From positions 1 through 5,983 of the forward strand of contig DHHG01000319.1 of NCBI GenBank assembly GCA_002403175.1: DNA of 5,983 nucleotides, in the 5' to 3' direction. Position 1 is the first letter of the stretch. Each line of letters starts with the position of its first letter. The DNA is from Syntrophaceae bacterium UBA4778 (GTDB lineage Bacteria > Desulfobacterota > Syntrophia > Syntrophales > UBA4778). The notes under the pieces are model-generated. The model was not told where the DNA came from, made no database searches, and saw only the letters and a program-made list of their open reading frames with translations. This document shows positions 1-5,898 of the stretch, in pieces. A program made the translations under genes and the position numbers.

Positions 1-151
1 CCTGCCGACAATTAATTTTTCTCCGGATCCGGAAATCGCGCTGGATTGCGTGTCGGAAGGAGCGCGATCGCTTCCGCAGGAACTGGTATTGAAAAACGCG
101 TTTGGATTTGGCGGATGTAATGCCTGCCTTGTCCTCCGCAGGCTGGAATAA
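1..151 (+). CDS. beta-ketoacyl synthase (KS0), C-terminal end only
   Basis: Partial gene cut by the window start; the reading frame begins at base 2 and ends with TAA at 149-151, leaving 49 codons. The peptide begins LPTINFSPDP and contains NAFGFGGCNACLV near its end, which is the C-terminal signature of FabF-type condensing enzymes (an LPTxN strand, then the NxFGFGGxN loop beside the active site). The catalytic Cys, His and Lys would lie upstream, so activity cannot be judged. A hand alignment with the C-terminus of the next gene (KS1) shows roughly half of the positions identical, including LPTIN, AR and NAFGFGG, so the two are probably paralogues from a tandem duplication. Only 8 bases separate its stop from the KS1 start, implying one transcript. 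Family assignment is firm; the specific role is unknown. Confidence 0.88.
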   Translation, partial: LPTINFSPDPEIALDCVSEGARSLPQELVLKNAFGFGGCNACLVLRRLE

Positions 152-159
152 ATTAGAAA

Positions 160-1425
160 ATGAAAGCACCGAAAAATAGAAGAGTATTTGTAATCGGGTA
201 CGGGGCCGCAACACCGCTGGGAAAGACATTTGCGGAGACATGGGAAAGGGCCGTAAGGGGGGAAGCGGGATTCCGGAAAGTAACACGATGTGACGTGAAC
301 AGCTCGTGTAACATCGTTGGTGAGATACCGGACTGGGATCCCCGGAGCTATGATTTCTCCGATGAGAAGGAAGTCTATAACTGGAACGCCGCTTTTGTAA
401 TCCTGACAATGGCTGTGGTCAAGGAGGCATTGGAAAATGCAGGGCTTCAGATGGACGAAGAAACCGGTCCCAGAACTGCCTGCCTGATCGGCTCGGCTAT
501 TAACGGCACAGACGCCTTCCGGATCGCGATGAACAATTTGCGGGAAGGGGGCGGGCTGAAGGTCAGTCCCTATCTCCTCCCCAATTTATGTTCCAACCTA
601 CCGTCCGGGAAGGCCGGAATGCTGATGGGTTTTACGGGGCCGATTTTCTCTCCTCAGGGAGCGTGCGCTTCCGGTAATTACGCGATCGGGATTGGTGCCC
701 GGATGATTCGCGACGGCGACTGTGATTTTGTTCTCGCCGGCGGGGTCGATATGCCGATCATGCCTGAGATCATTCATGGCTTTGCGAATATGAATGCTAC
801 GCTGAAGGTAAATGAACGTGATCGGGCCCATCACGATCCTCTTCAGGCGTCCAGGCCATTCAGCATCGACCGCAAGGGATTCGTTGTCTCCGAAGGGGGC
901 GGGGTTGTCGTCCTTGCAGCGGAGGAAACTATTGCCGCATATGGCCTTCATGCCAAGGCAGAGGTCATGGGGGTCGGATGGTCATCCGATGCTTACCATT
1001 TCACCAGGCCGAACCAGAAAACAATCATCCGCGGCATACTGGAAGCCATCGAAGATGCTGGGCTGAAGCCGGGGGATGTACAGTATATCAATGCTCACGG
1101 GACCTCGACAAACCGGGGTGACACCGGTGAAGTAGAATGCTTGCGGGCTGTTTTTGGTGGCGGATTGGGACAGATCCCGATATCCTCGAACAAATCACAG
1201 ATAGGTCATACGATAGGCGCTGCGGCCGCGATCGAAGGCGCGCTGACGATTGAAGGAATGCAGAAGGGATTCCTCCTGCCCACGATCAATTATATTCATG
1301 ATCCCCAGTTCGATGGGCTGGATTTCATACCCAACCAGGCCCGTCAAGCCCATTGTGAGATCGCACTGGCCAATGCCTTCGGATTTGGAGGAACGAATTG
1401 CTGCATCGTATTCAGGGGCGTATAA
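160..1425 (+). CDS. FabF-like beta-ketoacyl-ACP synthase (KS1)
   Basis: A 421-residue condensing enzyme of the thiolase superfamily, the usual FabF length (about 410-420). It would catalyse decarboxylative Claisen condensation of malonyl-ACP with an acyl primer in the cytoplasm. The N-terminal strand RRVFVIGYGAATPLG (7-21) is typical. Active-site residues are all present: nucleophile Cys169 in QGACASGN, His313 in NAHGTST, Lys345 and His350 in SNKSQIGH, and the C-terminal NAFGFGGTN loop (405-413). Because Cys169 is present, this is not a chain-length-factor partner, which normally lacks it. The ATG at 160 aligns with the start of the fold; the ribosome site is weak (TGGAA at 144-148 inside the KS0 end), which suggests coupling to KS0. 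The thioesterase ATG follows the stop by one base. Substrate is unknown; the setting with an ACP, a dehydratase and glycerolipid acyltransferases suggests specialised lipid chain building rather than housekeeping synthesis. Confidence 0.93.
   Translation: MKAPKNRRVFVIGYGAATPLGKTFAETWERAVRGEAGFRKVTRCDVNSSCNIVGEIPDWDPRSYDFSDEKEVYNWNAAFVILTMAVVKEALENAGLQMDEETGPRTACLIGSAINGTDAFRIAMNNLREGGGLKVSPYLLPNLCSNLPSGKAGMLMGFTGPIFSPQGACASGNYAIGIGARMIRDGDCDFVLAGGVDMPIMPEIIHGFANMNATLKVNERDRAHHDPLQASRPFSIDRKGFVVSEGGGVVVLAAEETIAAYGLHAKAEVMGVGWSSDAYHFTRPNQKTIIRGILEAIEDAGLKPGDVQYINAHGTSTNRGDTGEVECLRAVFGGGLGQIPISSNKSQIGHTIGAAAAIEGALTIEGMQKGFLLPTINYIHDPQFDGLDFIPNQARQAHCEIALANAFGFGGTNCCIVFRGV
1414..1419 (+). promoter_or_regulatory. 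Shine-Dalgarno site for the thioesterase gene
   Basis: AGGGGC lies in the last codons of KS1, seven bases before the ATG at 1427. It is the reason for choosing this start over in-frame codons further upstream, which would read through KS1 in another frame. Confidence 0.6.
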
Positions 1426-1426
1426 C

Positions 1427-1906
1427 ATGAAGCCGAAACCTTTCAAACCGGAAGCCCCGGATGATAAATCCTGTTACGTCCTGGACAGGGCGACGGGGCT
1501 GTATTGGCACAGATGCGTCAACCGGGTCTTGTATGCCGATACGGATCGTTCCAATGTCGTTTATCATGCCAATTACCTGCGTTATTTCGAATTCGGCAGG
1601 ACCTCGCTGATGCGGGATGCGGCCTATCCATATAAAGAGATAGAAATGAGCGGCTATGTCTATCCCATTATCGATTTGGGAATACAATTTCACGAGTCAC
1701 TGCATTATGATGATCCCATGCATGTCCATACTCGACCGACCGGCCTGGAGAGGGTAAAACTTCAGTTCGACTACATCATAACCCATGCCGAATCCGGGAT
1801 ACTCATCTGCAAAGGATTCACCAAACATTGCGCTCTCAATGCATCCGGAAAACCAACGGCTATTGACAGCAAAACATTGGAGCTCTGGAAAAGGTTTCCA
1901 TCCTGA
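1427..1906 (+). CDS. 4HBT/YbgC-type hotdog acyl-CoA/ACP thioesterase
   Basis: A 159-residue single-hotdog protein of the 4-hydroxybenzoyl-CoA thioesterase family, which hydrolyses acyl thioesters. The signature YADTDRSNVVYHANYLRYFE begins at residue 36. Asp40 corresponds to the catalytic Asp of Pseudomonas 4HBT, and VVYHANY begins the long central helix. Two differences from typical members: the usual Gly in DxxGxV is Asn43, and a polar stretch of about 30 residues precedes the first strand. The open frame extends back to 1250, but that part lies inside KS1 and does not resemble the family; the ATG at 1427 has a good ribosome site and starts one base after the KS1 stop. Set between KS1 and the ACP, it may release or proofread chains on the ACP, or an acyl-CoA primer. 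Family is confident; substrate, and even hydrolysis rather than a dehydratase-like role, is inferred. Confidence 0.88.
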   Translation: MKPKPFKPEAPDDKSCYVLDRATGLYWHRCVNRVLYADTDRSNVVYHANYLRYFEFGRTSLMRDAAYPYKEIEMSGYVYPIIDLGIQFHESLHYDDPMHVHTRPTGLERVKLQFDYIITHAESGILICKGFTKHCALNASGKPTAIDSKTLELWKRFPS

Positions 1907-1912
1907 AAAAAT

Positions 1913-1939
1913 ATGACCTGGAGTATTTGGAACGTATGA
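1913..1939 (+). other. eight-codon leader frame ending at the ACP start
   Basis: ATG at 1913 opens a frame of eight codons (MTWSIWNV) whose TGA at 1937-1939 overlaps the ACP ATG at 1936-1938 as ATGA. It fills the only gap of any size in the operon, the 29 bases after the thioesterase stop. It may be chance; there is no well-placed ribosome site, the nearest candidate being AAGG at 1891-1894, which is far upstream. If translated it could couple ACP initiation to upstream translation. Confidence 0.2.
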
Positions 1940-2193
1940 CACGCAAAGAAATCGAAACCGCAATCCTGGATTTTTTCCGGAAGGAATTTGAAATTGAAAA
2001 TCCGGAAATGGATGACAATCTCAGAGAGGCGCACGGCTTTGACAGTATCGACGCTATCGAATTGCTCCTGGAAATAGAAAACCTGCTAAAATCCGAATTG
2101 ACGCAGGAGGAAAAAAAGCAGGCTATGGATATCCGGACACTCCGGCAGGTCTGCGATTACGTGGAAAAGATGGCGAGGGCGCGGGAGAAATGA
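1936..2193 (+). CDS. acyl carrier protein
   Basis: An 85-residue acyl carrier protein, the normal length for a discrete ACP. It carries growing acyl chains as thioesters on a 4'-phosphopantetheine arm. The attachment site is Ser37 in GFDSIDAIELLLEIE, which matches the ACP helix-II motif; it reads DSI where fatty-acid ACPs usually read DSL, a variant common in ACPs of accessory pathways. Predicted helices lie around residues 3-16, 37-51 and 69-82. ATG 1936 was chosen; an in-frame TTG at 1927 would add three residues. GGAG at 1920-1923 sits 12 bases before the ATG and only 3 before the TTG, so spacing favours ATG. The stop overlaps the KS2 start (ATGA). It is the likely substrate of the PPTase domain encoded at 4309-5898 and the carrier for both ketosynthases and the dehydratase; these partners are inferred from the operon. 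Confidence 0.93.
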   Translation: MTRKEIETAILDFFRKEFEIENPEMDDNLREAHGFDSIDAIELLLEIENLLKSELTQEEKKQAMDIRTLRQVCDYVEKMARAREK

Positions 2194-3431
2194 AAAGAAG
2201 AGTTGTCATAACCGCCTGTTCGGCCATCACTCCCATCGGCCGCACGAAAGAAGAGATTCTCGATCATCTCATAAAGGGGGTCTCCGGCGTCAAGCCCTTG
2301 CGGGAGGACGACCTGCTCACCTCTCATATTCATTCCAAAGTCTTTGGTACCGTCGATTACGAGATCACATACAACTTCAGCAGGCAATACCGCAAGACCA
2401 TGGGACCGGTTGCGTATTATGCTTGCCAGGTCGCTAAGGAAACACTGGAGCGATCCGGCCTGGATCAGACCTATATCACCTCCGGCCGGCTGGGAGTCGC
2501 TTTCGGCTCGACGCATGGGAGCCCGACCGTTCAACGCTCGATCTATAAAACCTTTTTCAGCGAATCGGGCAAGGGTTTCTCGACGATTGGTGCCGTCGAT
2601 TATCTCAAATCGATGGTCCACACCACCGCAGTCAATATCACCAAGATGTTCGGCATTACCGGTCGCGTTATCTCCTCATCGACTGCCTGTACGACGAGCA
2701 GCCAATCGATCGGCTACGGTTACGAAATGATCAAATTCGGAATGCAGGATGCCATGCTCTGCGGCGGAGCCGATGAGTACGATACCACAACCGTTGCGGT
2801 TTTCGATAATCTTCTCGCCTGTTCGACTGCTTTTAACGAAACGCCCCGAATGACGCCTCGTCCCTTTGATAAAAAGAGAGACGGCCTGGTCGTGGGAGAG
2901 GGCGCAGGGGCGGTCCTGCTGGAGGAATTCGAGCATGCAAAGGCAAGGGGAGCGGAGATTCTGGGAGAAGTCATCGGTTTTTCCTGCAATAATAATGGCG
3001 GCGACCTGATCCTGCCGAACATCAACGGCATTACAGAAACAATCCGGCTGGGATTGAAGGATGCCGAAATCGATGCAGATAAAATGGATCTCGTGATTGC
3101 CCACGCAACGGGGACCAAGATGGGCGATGCCATTGAGTCACAGGCCATCCGCAACATCTATGGCAACAGCCCTGCCGTGATCGGGCTGAAAAGTTACATG
3201 GGGCACACCATGGGTTCCTGCGGTGTCATTGAGACGATCATTTTGCTATACCTTATGAAAGAAGGAATTGTTGTTCCGACATTAAATCTGGAAGAAGTGG
3301 ATGAACGGTGCACAGGGATCAATCACAGCATGATTAAGAGAGAATATTCCTCACAAATTGCGGCGGTCCAGAATTTTGCGTTCGGAGGCGTCAATACAAA
3401 CCTGATCTTTAAAAAGTGGCAGGGGAACTGA
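2190..3431 (+). CDS. beta-ketoacyl-ACP synthase, divergent second copy (KS2)
   Basis: A 413-residue condensing enzyme. The active site is complete: Cys167 in SSSTACTTS, His305 in IAHATGTK, Lys334 and His339 in LKSYMGHT, and a C-terminal NFAFGGVN loop (395-402). The His motif reads HATGTK rather than the HGTST seen in KS1, and the loop reads NFAFGG rather than NAFGFGG, so KS2 belongs to a different branch from KS0/KS1. Retained Cys167 argues for a working condensing enzyme instead of a chain-length factor, although KS1 and KS2 could still form a heterodimer. Its ATG overlaps the ACP stop by four bases, and GGGAG at 2183-2187 lies very close to the start, so translation is probably coupled to the ACP. 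Likely role: a separate elongation step or chain-length range on the same ACP. Family is certain; specificity is unknown. Confidence 0.92.
   Translation: MKRRVVITACSAITPIGRTKEEILDHLIKGVSGVKPLREDDLLTSHIHSKVFGTVDYEITYNFSRQYRKTMGPVAYYACQVAKETLERSGLDQTYITSGRLGVAFGSTHGSPTVQRSIYKTFFSESGKGFSTIGAVDYLKSMVHTTAVNITKMFGITGRVISSSTACTTSSQSIGYGYEMIKFGMQDAMLCGGADEYDTTTVAVFDNLLACSTAFNETPRMTPRPFDKKRDGLVVGEGAGAVLLEEFEHAKARGAEILGEVIGFSCNNNGGDLILPNINGITETIRLGLKDAEIDADKMDLVIAHATGTKMGDAIESQAIRNIYGNSPAVIGLKSYMGHTMGSCGVIETIILLYLMKEGIVVPTLNLEEVDERCTGINHSMIKREYSSQIAAVQNFAFGGVNTNLIFKKWQGN
3421..3426 (+). promoter_or_regulatory. Shine-Dalgarno site for the PlsC-like gene
   Basis: AGGGGA overlaps the last KS2 codons, eight bases before the ATG at 3435. 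It supports that start and independent ribosome loading on the acyltransferase gene. Confidence 0.6.
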
Positions 3432-3434
3432 CCG

Positions 3435-4205
3435 ATGCGACCGATTTCGGCTGTGATCAGACCCATTTTCGATTTTTCGATCACTATTACCCTCTGGTTC
3501 TACTATATCGCAGGCTTCTGTTTTTTTTTCTCACCCTTTTATCTGCTCGCCTCTTTTTTCCCCTCCCGTCGTGAAGCAATATTTCAGAAATTGAACTGCC
3601 TGCATCACCGCCTTTTTTTTCGATTACTCAGGATTCTAGCACCGGGGGTGAAATGGCGCATATCCGCGGACGTGTCGGCTATCCGCTCGTCCATCATTAT
3701 TGCCAATCATCTCTCGTTTCTCGATCCCATTTTATTCGTATCTCTTTTCGAGAAACAGAAGACCATTGTTAAGAGCGTCTATTTTAAGATTCCGGTTTTC
3801 GGCTGGATCTTGAAAAACTCCGGCTATATCTCACCCTTGAGGGAGACGCGGTTTGCCCATAACACGATCGATCAGATCAGAAATCTATCCGAGTACTTGT
3901 CCGGAGGAGGAAATCTCTTCGTGTTCCCTGAGGGGACAAGGAGCCGCAACGCCCGGATCGGATCTATAGACAAAGGGGCTTTCCGCCTTGCCAGACTCTG
4001 CGGCGCACCGATCCGGGTTGTTGTAATCCGGAATACGGGCAAGCTCTATCCACCCGATCGTTTTCTATTCAACACACATATGCACGATTCGATAGATCTG
4101 ACTCTGGCGGGAAGTCTTGAGGCGAGACATGACAGCAAATCTGATTCAGTGCCCTCTCTGATTAAAAAAGCAAAGATCATGATGGAACAAGAGGTAAATC
4201 CATGA
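3435..4205 (+). CDS. PlsC-type 1-acylglycerol-3-phosphate acyltransferase
   Basis: A 256-residue protein of the PlsC/LPLAT family, normal length. Members move an acyl group from acyl-ACP or acyl-CoA to lysophosphatidic acid at the membrane. Block I is NHLSFLD, with catalytic His92 and Asp97 (HX4D); a block-II-like SGYISPLR (129-136) follows; block III FPEGTRS is at 164-170; and a block-IV-like GAPIRVVVI is at 190-198. An N-terminal hydrophobic segment (about 14-42), rich in Phe, would anchor it in the membrane. The ATG lies three bases after the KS2 stop, with a good ribosome site. The reading frame crosses T runs of nine (3521-3529), six (3554-3559) and eight (3613-3620) and stays intact. 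Placement inside a KS/ACP operon, with plsY downstream, suggests it esterifies the operon's own acyl product. A hemolysin-like or other lyso-lipid acceptor is possible, since family members vary in acceptor. Confidence 0.9.
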   Translation: MRPISAVIRPIFDFSITITLWFYYIAGFCFFFSPFYLLASFFPSRREAIFQKLNCLHHRLFFRLLRILAPGVKWRISADVSAIRSSIIIANHLSFLDPILFVSLFEKQKTIVKSVYFKIPVFGWILKNSGYISPLRETRFAHNTIDQIRNLSEYLSGGGNLFVFPEGTRSRNARIGSIDKGAFRLARLCGAPIRVVVIRNTGKLYPPDRFLFNTHMHDSIDLTLAGSLEARHDSKSDSVPSLIKKAKIMMEQEVNP

Positions 4206-4312
4206 GGATCGTTTGGAGGATCTGCAAATACGTCTGGGGTATGCCTTACCGGAACGCAAAATTGGGAAAGGGGCATACCGATTTTCGGAAAGAGGGCAGT
4301 CTTTCAGCATGA
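4202..4312 (+). CDS. possible 36-residue small protein, unrecognised
   Basis: ATG at 4202 overlaps the plsC-like stop (ATGA at 4202-4205), and the TGA at 4310-4312 overlaps the ATG of the next gene (ATGA at 4309-4312). The same overlap style is used at the ACP/KS2 and fusion/plsY junctions. The product starts MRIVWRICKYVWGMPY and is basic: eight Lys/Arg against two acidic residues, with Trp5, Tyr10, Trp12 and Tyr16 in the first half. This could make a membrane-surface amphipathic segment, but I recognise no family. The AGAGG of the plsC end (4190-4195, before ATG 4202) may serve as ribosome site. The alternative is that this stretch is untranslated spacer, or that the dehydratase gene starts upstream in another frame, at TTG 4213. 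Existence of the protein is unproven; the double overlap is the main argument. Confidence 0.4.
   Translation: MRIVWRICKYVWGMPYRNAKLGKGHTDFRKEGSLSA
4291..4296 (+). promoter_or_regulatory. probable Shine-Dalgarno site for the dehydratase-PPTase gene
   Basis: AGAGGG lies 12 bases before the ATG at 4309, slightly long spacing. With the ATGA overlap it supports starting the fusion at 4309 instead of the in-frame TTG at 4213. Confidence 0.4.
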
Positions 4313-5898
4313 AAAAATTAAATATCTCACAGTCAAATTCAATACAGCCTTCCTCTCCGGCAGAGGACAAAATTCGGATACCCTTGTCGATACCCATTCA
4401 TCCTTATCTCCGGGACCATACTTCGCATGGCAACATTATCTTCCCAGCCGTAGAAATCCTGCAGTGGTTGGCCGCATCATTGCAGAAACATGACCCCGAT
4501 GCACCCGTGCACTGCATGCAATCCGCCTCATTTGACCGCTTCCTTCGAATTGATGAAAACAGCCCTGCACTGGAAGCCTGTCACGAATTGGAAAAGGATG
4601 ACAATGGATGCTTCTCTTCCCGATTGATAACAACGGGATTGACTCCCGAAAAAACCATCCGCAGGACGAAGGTCCACGCCGTTGTCAATTTCGCTGCGCC
4701 GGTTATGAATGACCCATTGCCGATGGATATAGCAGCCTGCCTGGACGGAGTCGCTTTCGAAGTACCCGCTGCGGATCTCTATCGGGAGCTTGTCCCTTTC
4801 GGTCCATCGTATCACAACGTTATCGGTAACCTGATCCTCACGGAAGACGGCGCCCTGGGGCAAGTACGAGCAGCAGAATACCCTGCCCTTTCGGTTCCCC
4901 TAGGCTCCCCCTTCCCTTTCGACGGCGCCCTGCATGCAGCCTGTGTTTGGGGGCAGCGCTATTATGGAATGGTTGGATTCCCGGTCGGCTTTCGGCAGAG
5001 GACAATTCTGAGACCCACGATTCCCGGAGAAAATTACCTATTGAGAGTTCTGCCTTTTTCATCTCCGGATCACCAACCAAATCAGACATTGCAATATGAT
5101 ATCCGGATCTATTCGCTGAAAGGTGAACTTTATGAGGAGATCAATGGCGTTTTGATGAAGGATGTCTCAGGCGGGCGTACCCAGCCTCCTGATTGGATTC
5201 TGGCGGAATCCCCCCGTTCGGCAAATCCCCCACTCTACAATATACGCTCCCATTGCCGCGGGCTCGTATTGATTGAAAGTCGTGCCGTTTCGGATTTTGC
5301 CGATACGGCCCTCACGCCTTTTGAGCACAAGCGCTTTGATAAAATGGGTTCGAAAAGAAAGCGGGATTTCCTGACGGGACACCTCGCACTCAAACATCTG
5401 GCAAGAATAGTAAATAATGATCGCATCACCCCTGCGTCCCAGATAAACACCGTAGCGCATGACGGCATCAAGCCTGAAATTGCCTTTACGGGTAGCACCA
5501 TATTCTGCTCGCTCTCTCATGATGTTCGTTTTGCCGTAGCGGTTGCGGATGACATGCCCGTGGGAATCGATGTGGAGCGGGTATCCGCACGGGTTATGAA
5601 ATCCATGCATCTCTTTGCGAGTGATCGGGAATCAACCCTGATAGAAGAATCGGAGTTGGGACTTATCGAGGCATGCCTTCGCGTCTGGTCCATTAAAGAA
5701 TGCGTATCGAAGGCAATCGACCATCCCTTTGCCGAGTGCTGGAAGATAGTCAATGTACATCGGATAGGAAAATGTGAAAGCCTTTTGACAGTATCCGGAG
5801 ACGATTATTTGGCCTTCCATGATGCCATAGACGAACATCTTTTTACTCTGGTGAAAAAAGGAGTATACGCATTGAGGAGAGGGACCCAACAGTCATGA
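4309..5898 (+). CDS. fusion: PKS-type dehydratase + Sfp-type 4'-phosphopantetheinyl transferase
   Basis: A 529-residue two-domain protein. Residues about 20-290 form a polyketide-synthase-type double-hotdog dehydratase: HPYLRDH begins at 31; catalytic His37 lies in an exact HxxxGxxxxP motif (37-46); GPSYHNV (165-171) resembles the YGPxF block; and Asp205 in FDGALHA fits the second-half DxxxH/Q motif. It would convert 3-hydroxyacyl-ACP to enoyl-ACP. Residues about 318-529 match Sfp-type PPTases: FLTGHLALK (354-362), GIKP (386-389), SLSH (401-404), Mg-binding GIDVE (Asp421, Glu423) and WSIKECVSK (Glu464, Lys468). These transfer phosphopantetheine from CoA to the ACP serine, here most simply Ser37 of the operon ACP. 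All key residues of both domains are present. An in-frame TTG at 4213 would add 32 residues that do not look like the domain; ATG 4309 is preferred. No transmembrane segment or signal peptide is seen, so it is cytoplasmic. The domain order matches the C-terminal end of enediyne PKSs. Confidence 0.88.
   Translation: MKKLNISQSNSIQPSSPAEDKIRIPLSIPIHPYLRDHTSHGNIIFPAVEILQWLAASLQKHDPDAPVHCMQSASFDRFLRIDENSPALEACHELEKDDNGCFSSRLITTGLTPEKTIRRTKVHAVVNFAAPVMNDPLPMDIAACLDGVAFEVPAADLYRELVPFGPSYHNVIGNLILTEDGALGQVRAAEYPALSVPLGSPFPFDGALHAACVWGQRYYGMVGFPVGFRQRTILRPTIPGENYLLRVLPFSSPDHQPNQTLQYDIRIYSLKGELYEEINGVLMKDVSGGRTQPPDWILAESPRSANPPLYNIRSHCRGLVLIESRAVSDFADTALTPFEHKRFDKMGSKRKRDFLTGHLALKHLARIVNNDRITPASQINTVAHDGIKPEIAFTGSTIFCSLSHDVRFAVAVADDMPVGIDVERVSARVMKSMHLFASDRESTLIEESELGLIEACLRVWSIKECVSKAIDHPFAECWKIVNVHRIGKCESLLTVSGDDYLAFHDAIDEHLFTLVKKGVYALRRGTQQS

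Noticed and set aside
1250..1426. Upstream extension of the thioesterase frame by 59 codons
   Set aside because: It lies wholly inside the KS1 gene, has no match to the hotdog fold, and ATG 1427 has a good ribosome site one base after the KS1 stop.
2157..2621. Minus-strand open frame of 154 codons across the ACP/KS2 junction
   Set aside because: It is a shadow of well-supported plus-strand genes, with no recognisable domain and no ribosome site argument.
2676..3157. Two overlapping minus-strand frames of 142 and 145 codons inside KS2
   Set aside because: They overlap each other and lie opposite conserved ketosynthase motifs; their composition looks like reverse-complement translation.
2190..3431. 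KS2 as a chain-length factor (KS-beta)
   Set aside because: Cys167, His305, Lys334 and His339 are all present, whereas chain-length factors lack the nucleophilic Cys.
4213..4308. TTG start at 4213 adding 32 residues to the dehydratase-PPTase
   Set aside because: The added residues do not resemble a dehydratase N-terminus, TTG is a weaker start, and ATG 4309 has an ATGA overlap and a ribosome site. Not fully excluded.
5167..5610. Minus-strand frame of 147 codons opposite the PPTase domain
   Set aside because: The plus strand encodes conserved PPTase motifs here, and the minus-strand product shows no family features.
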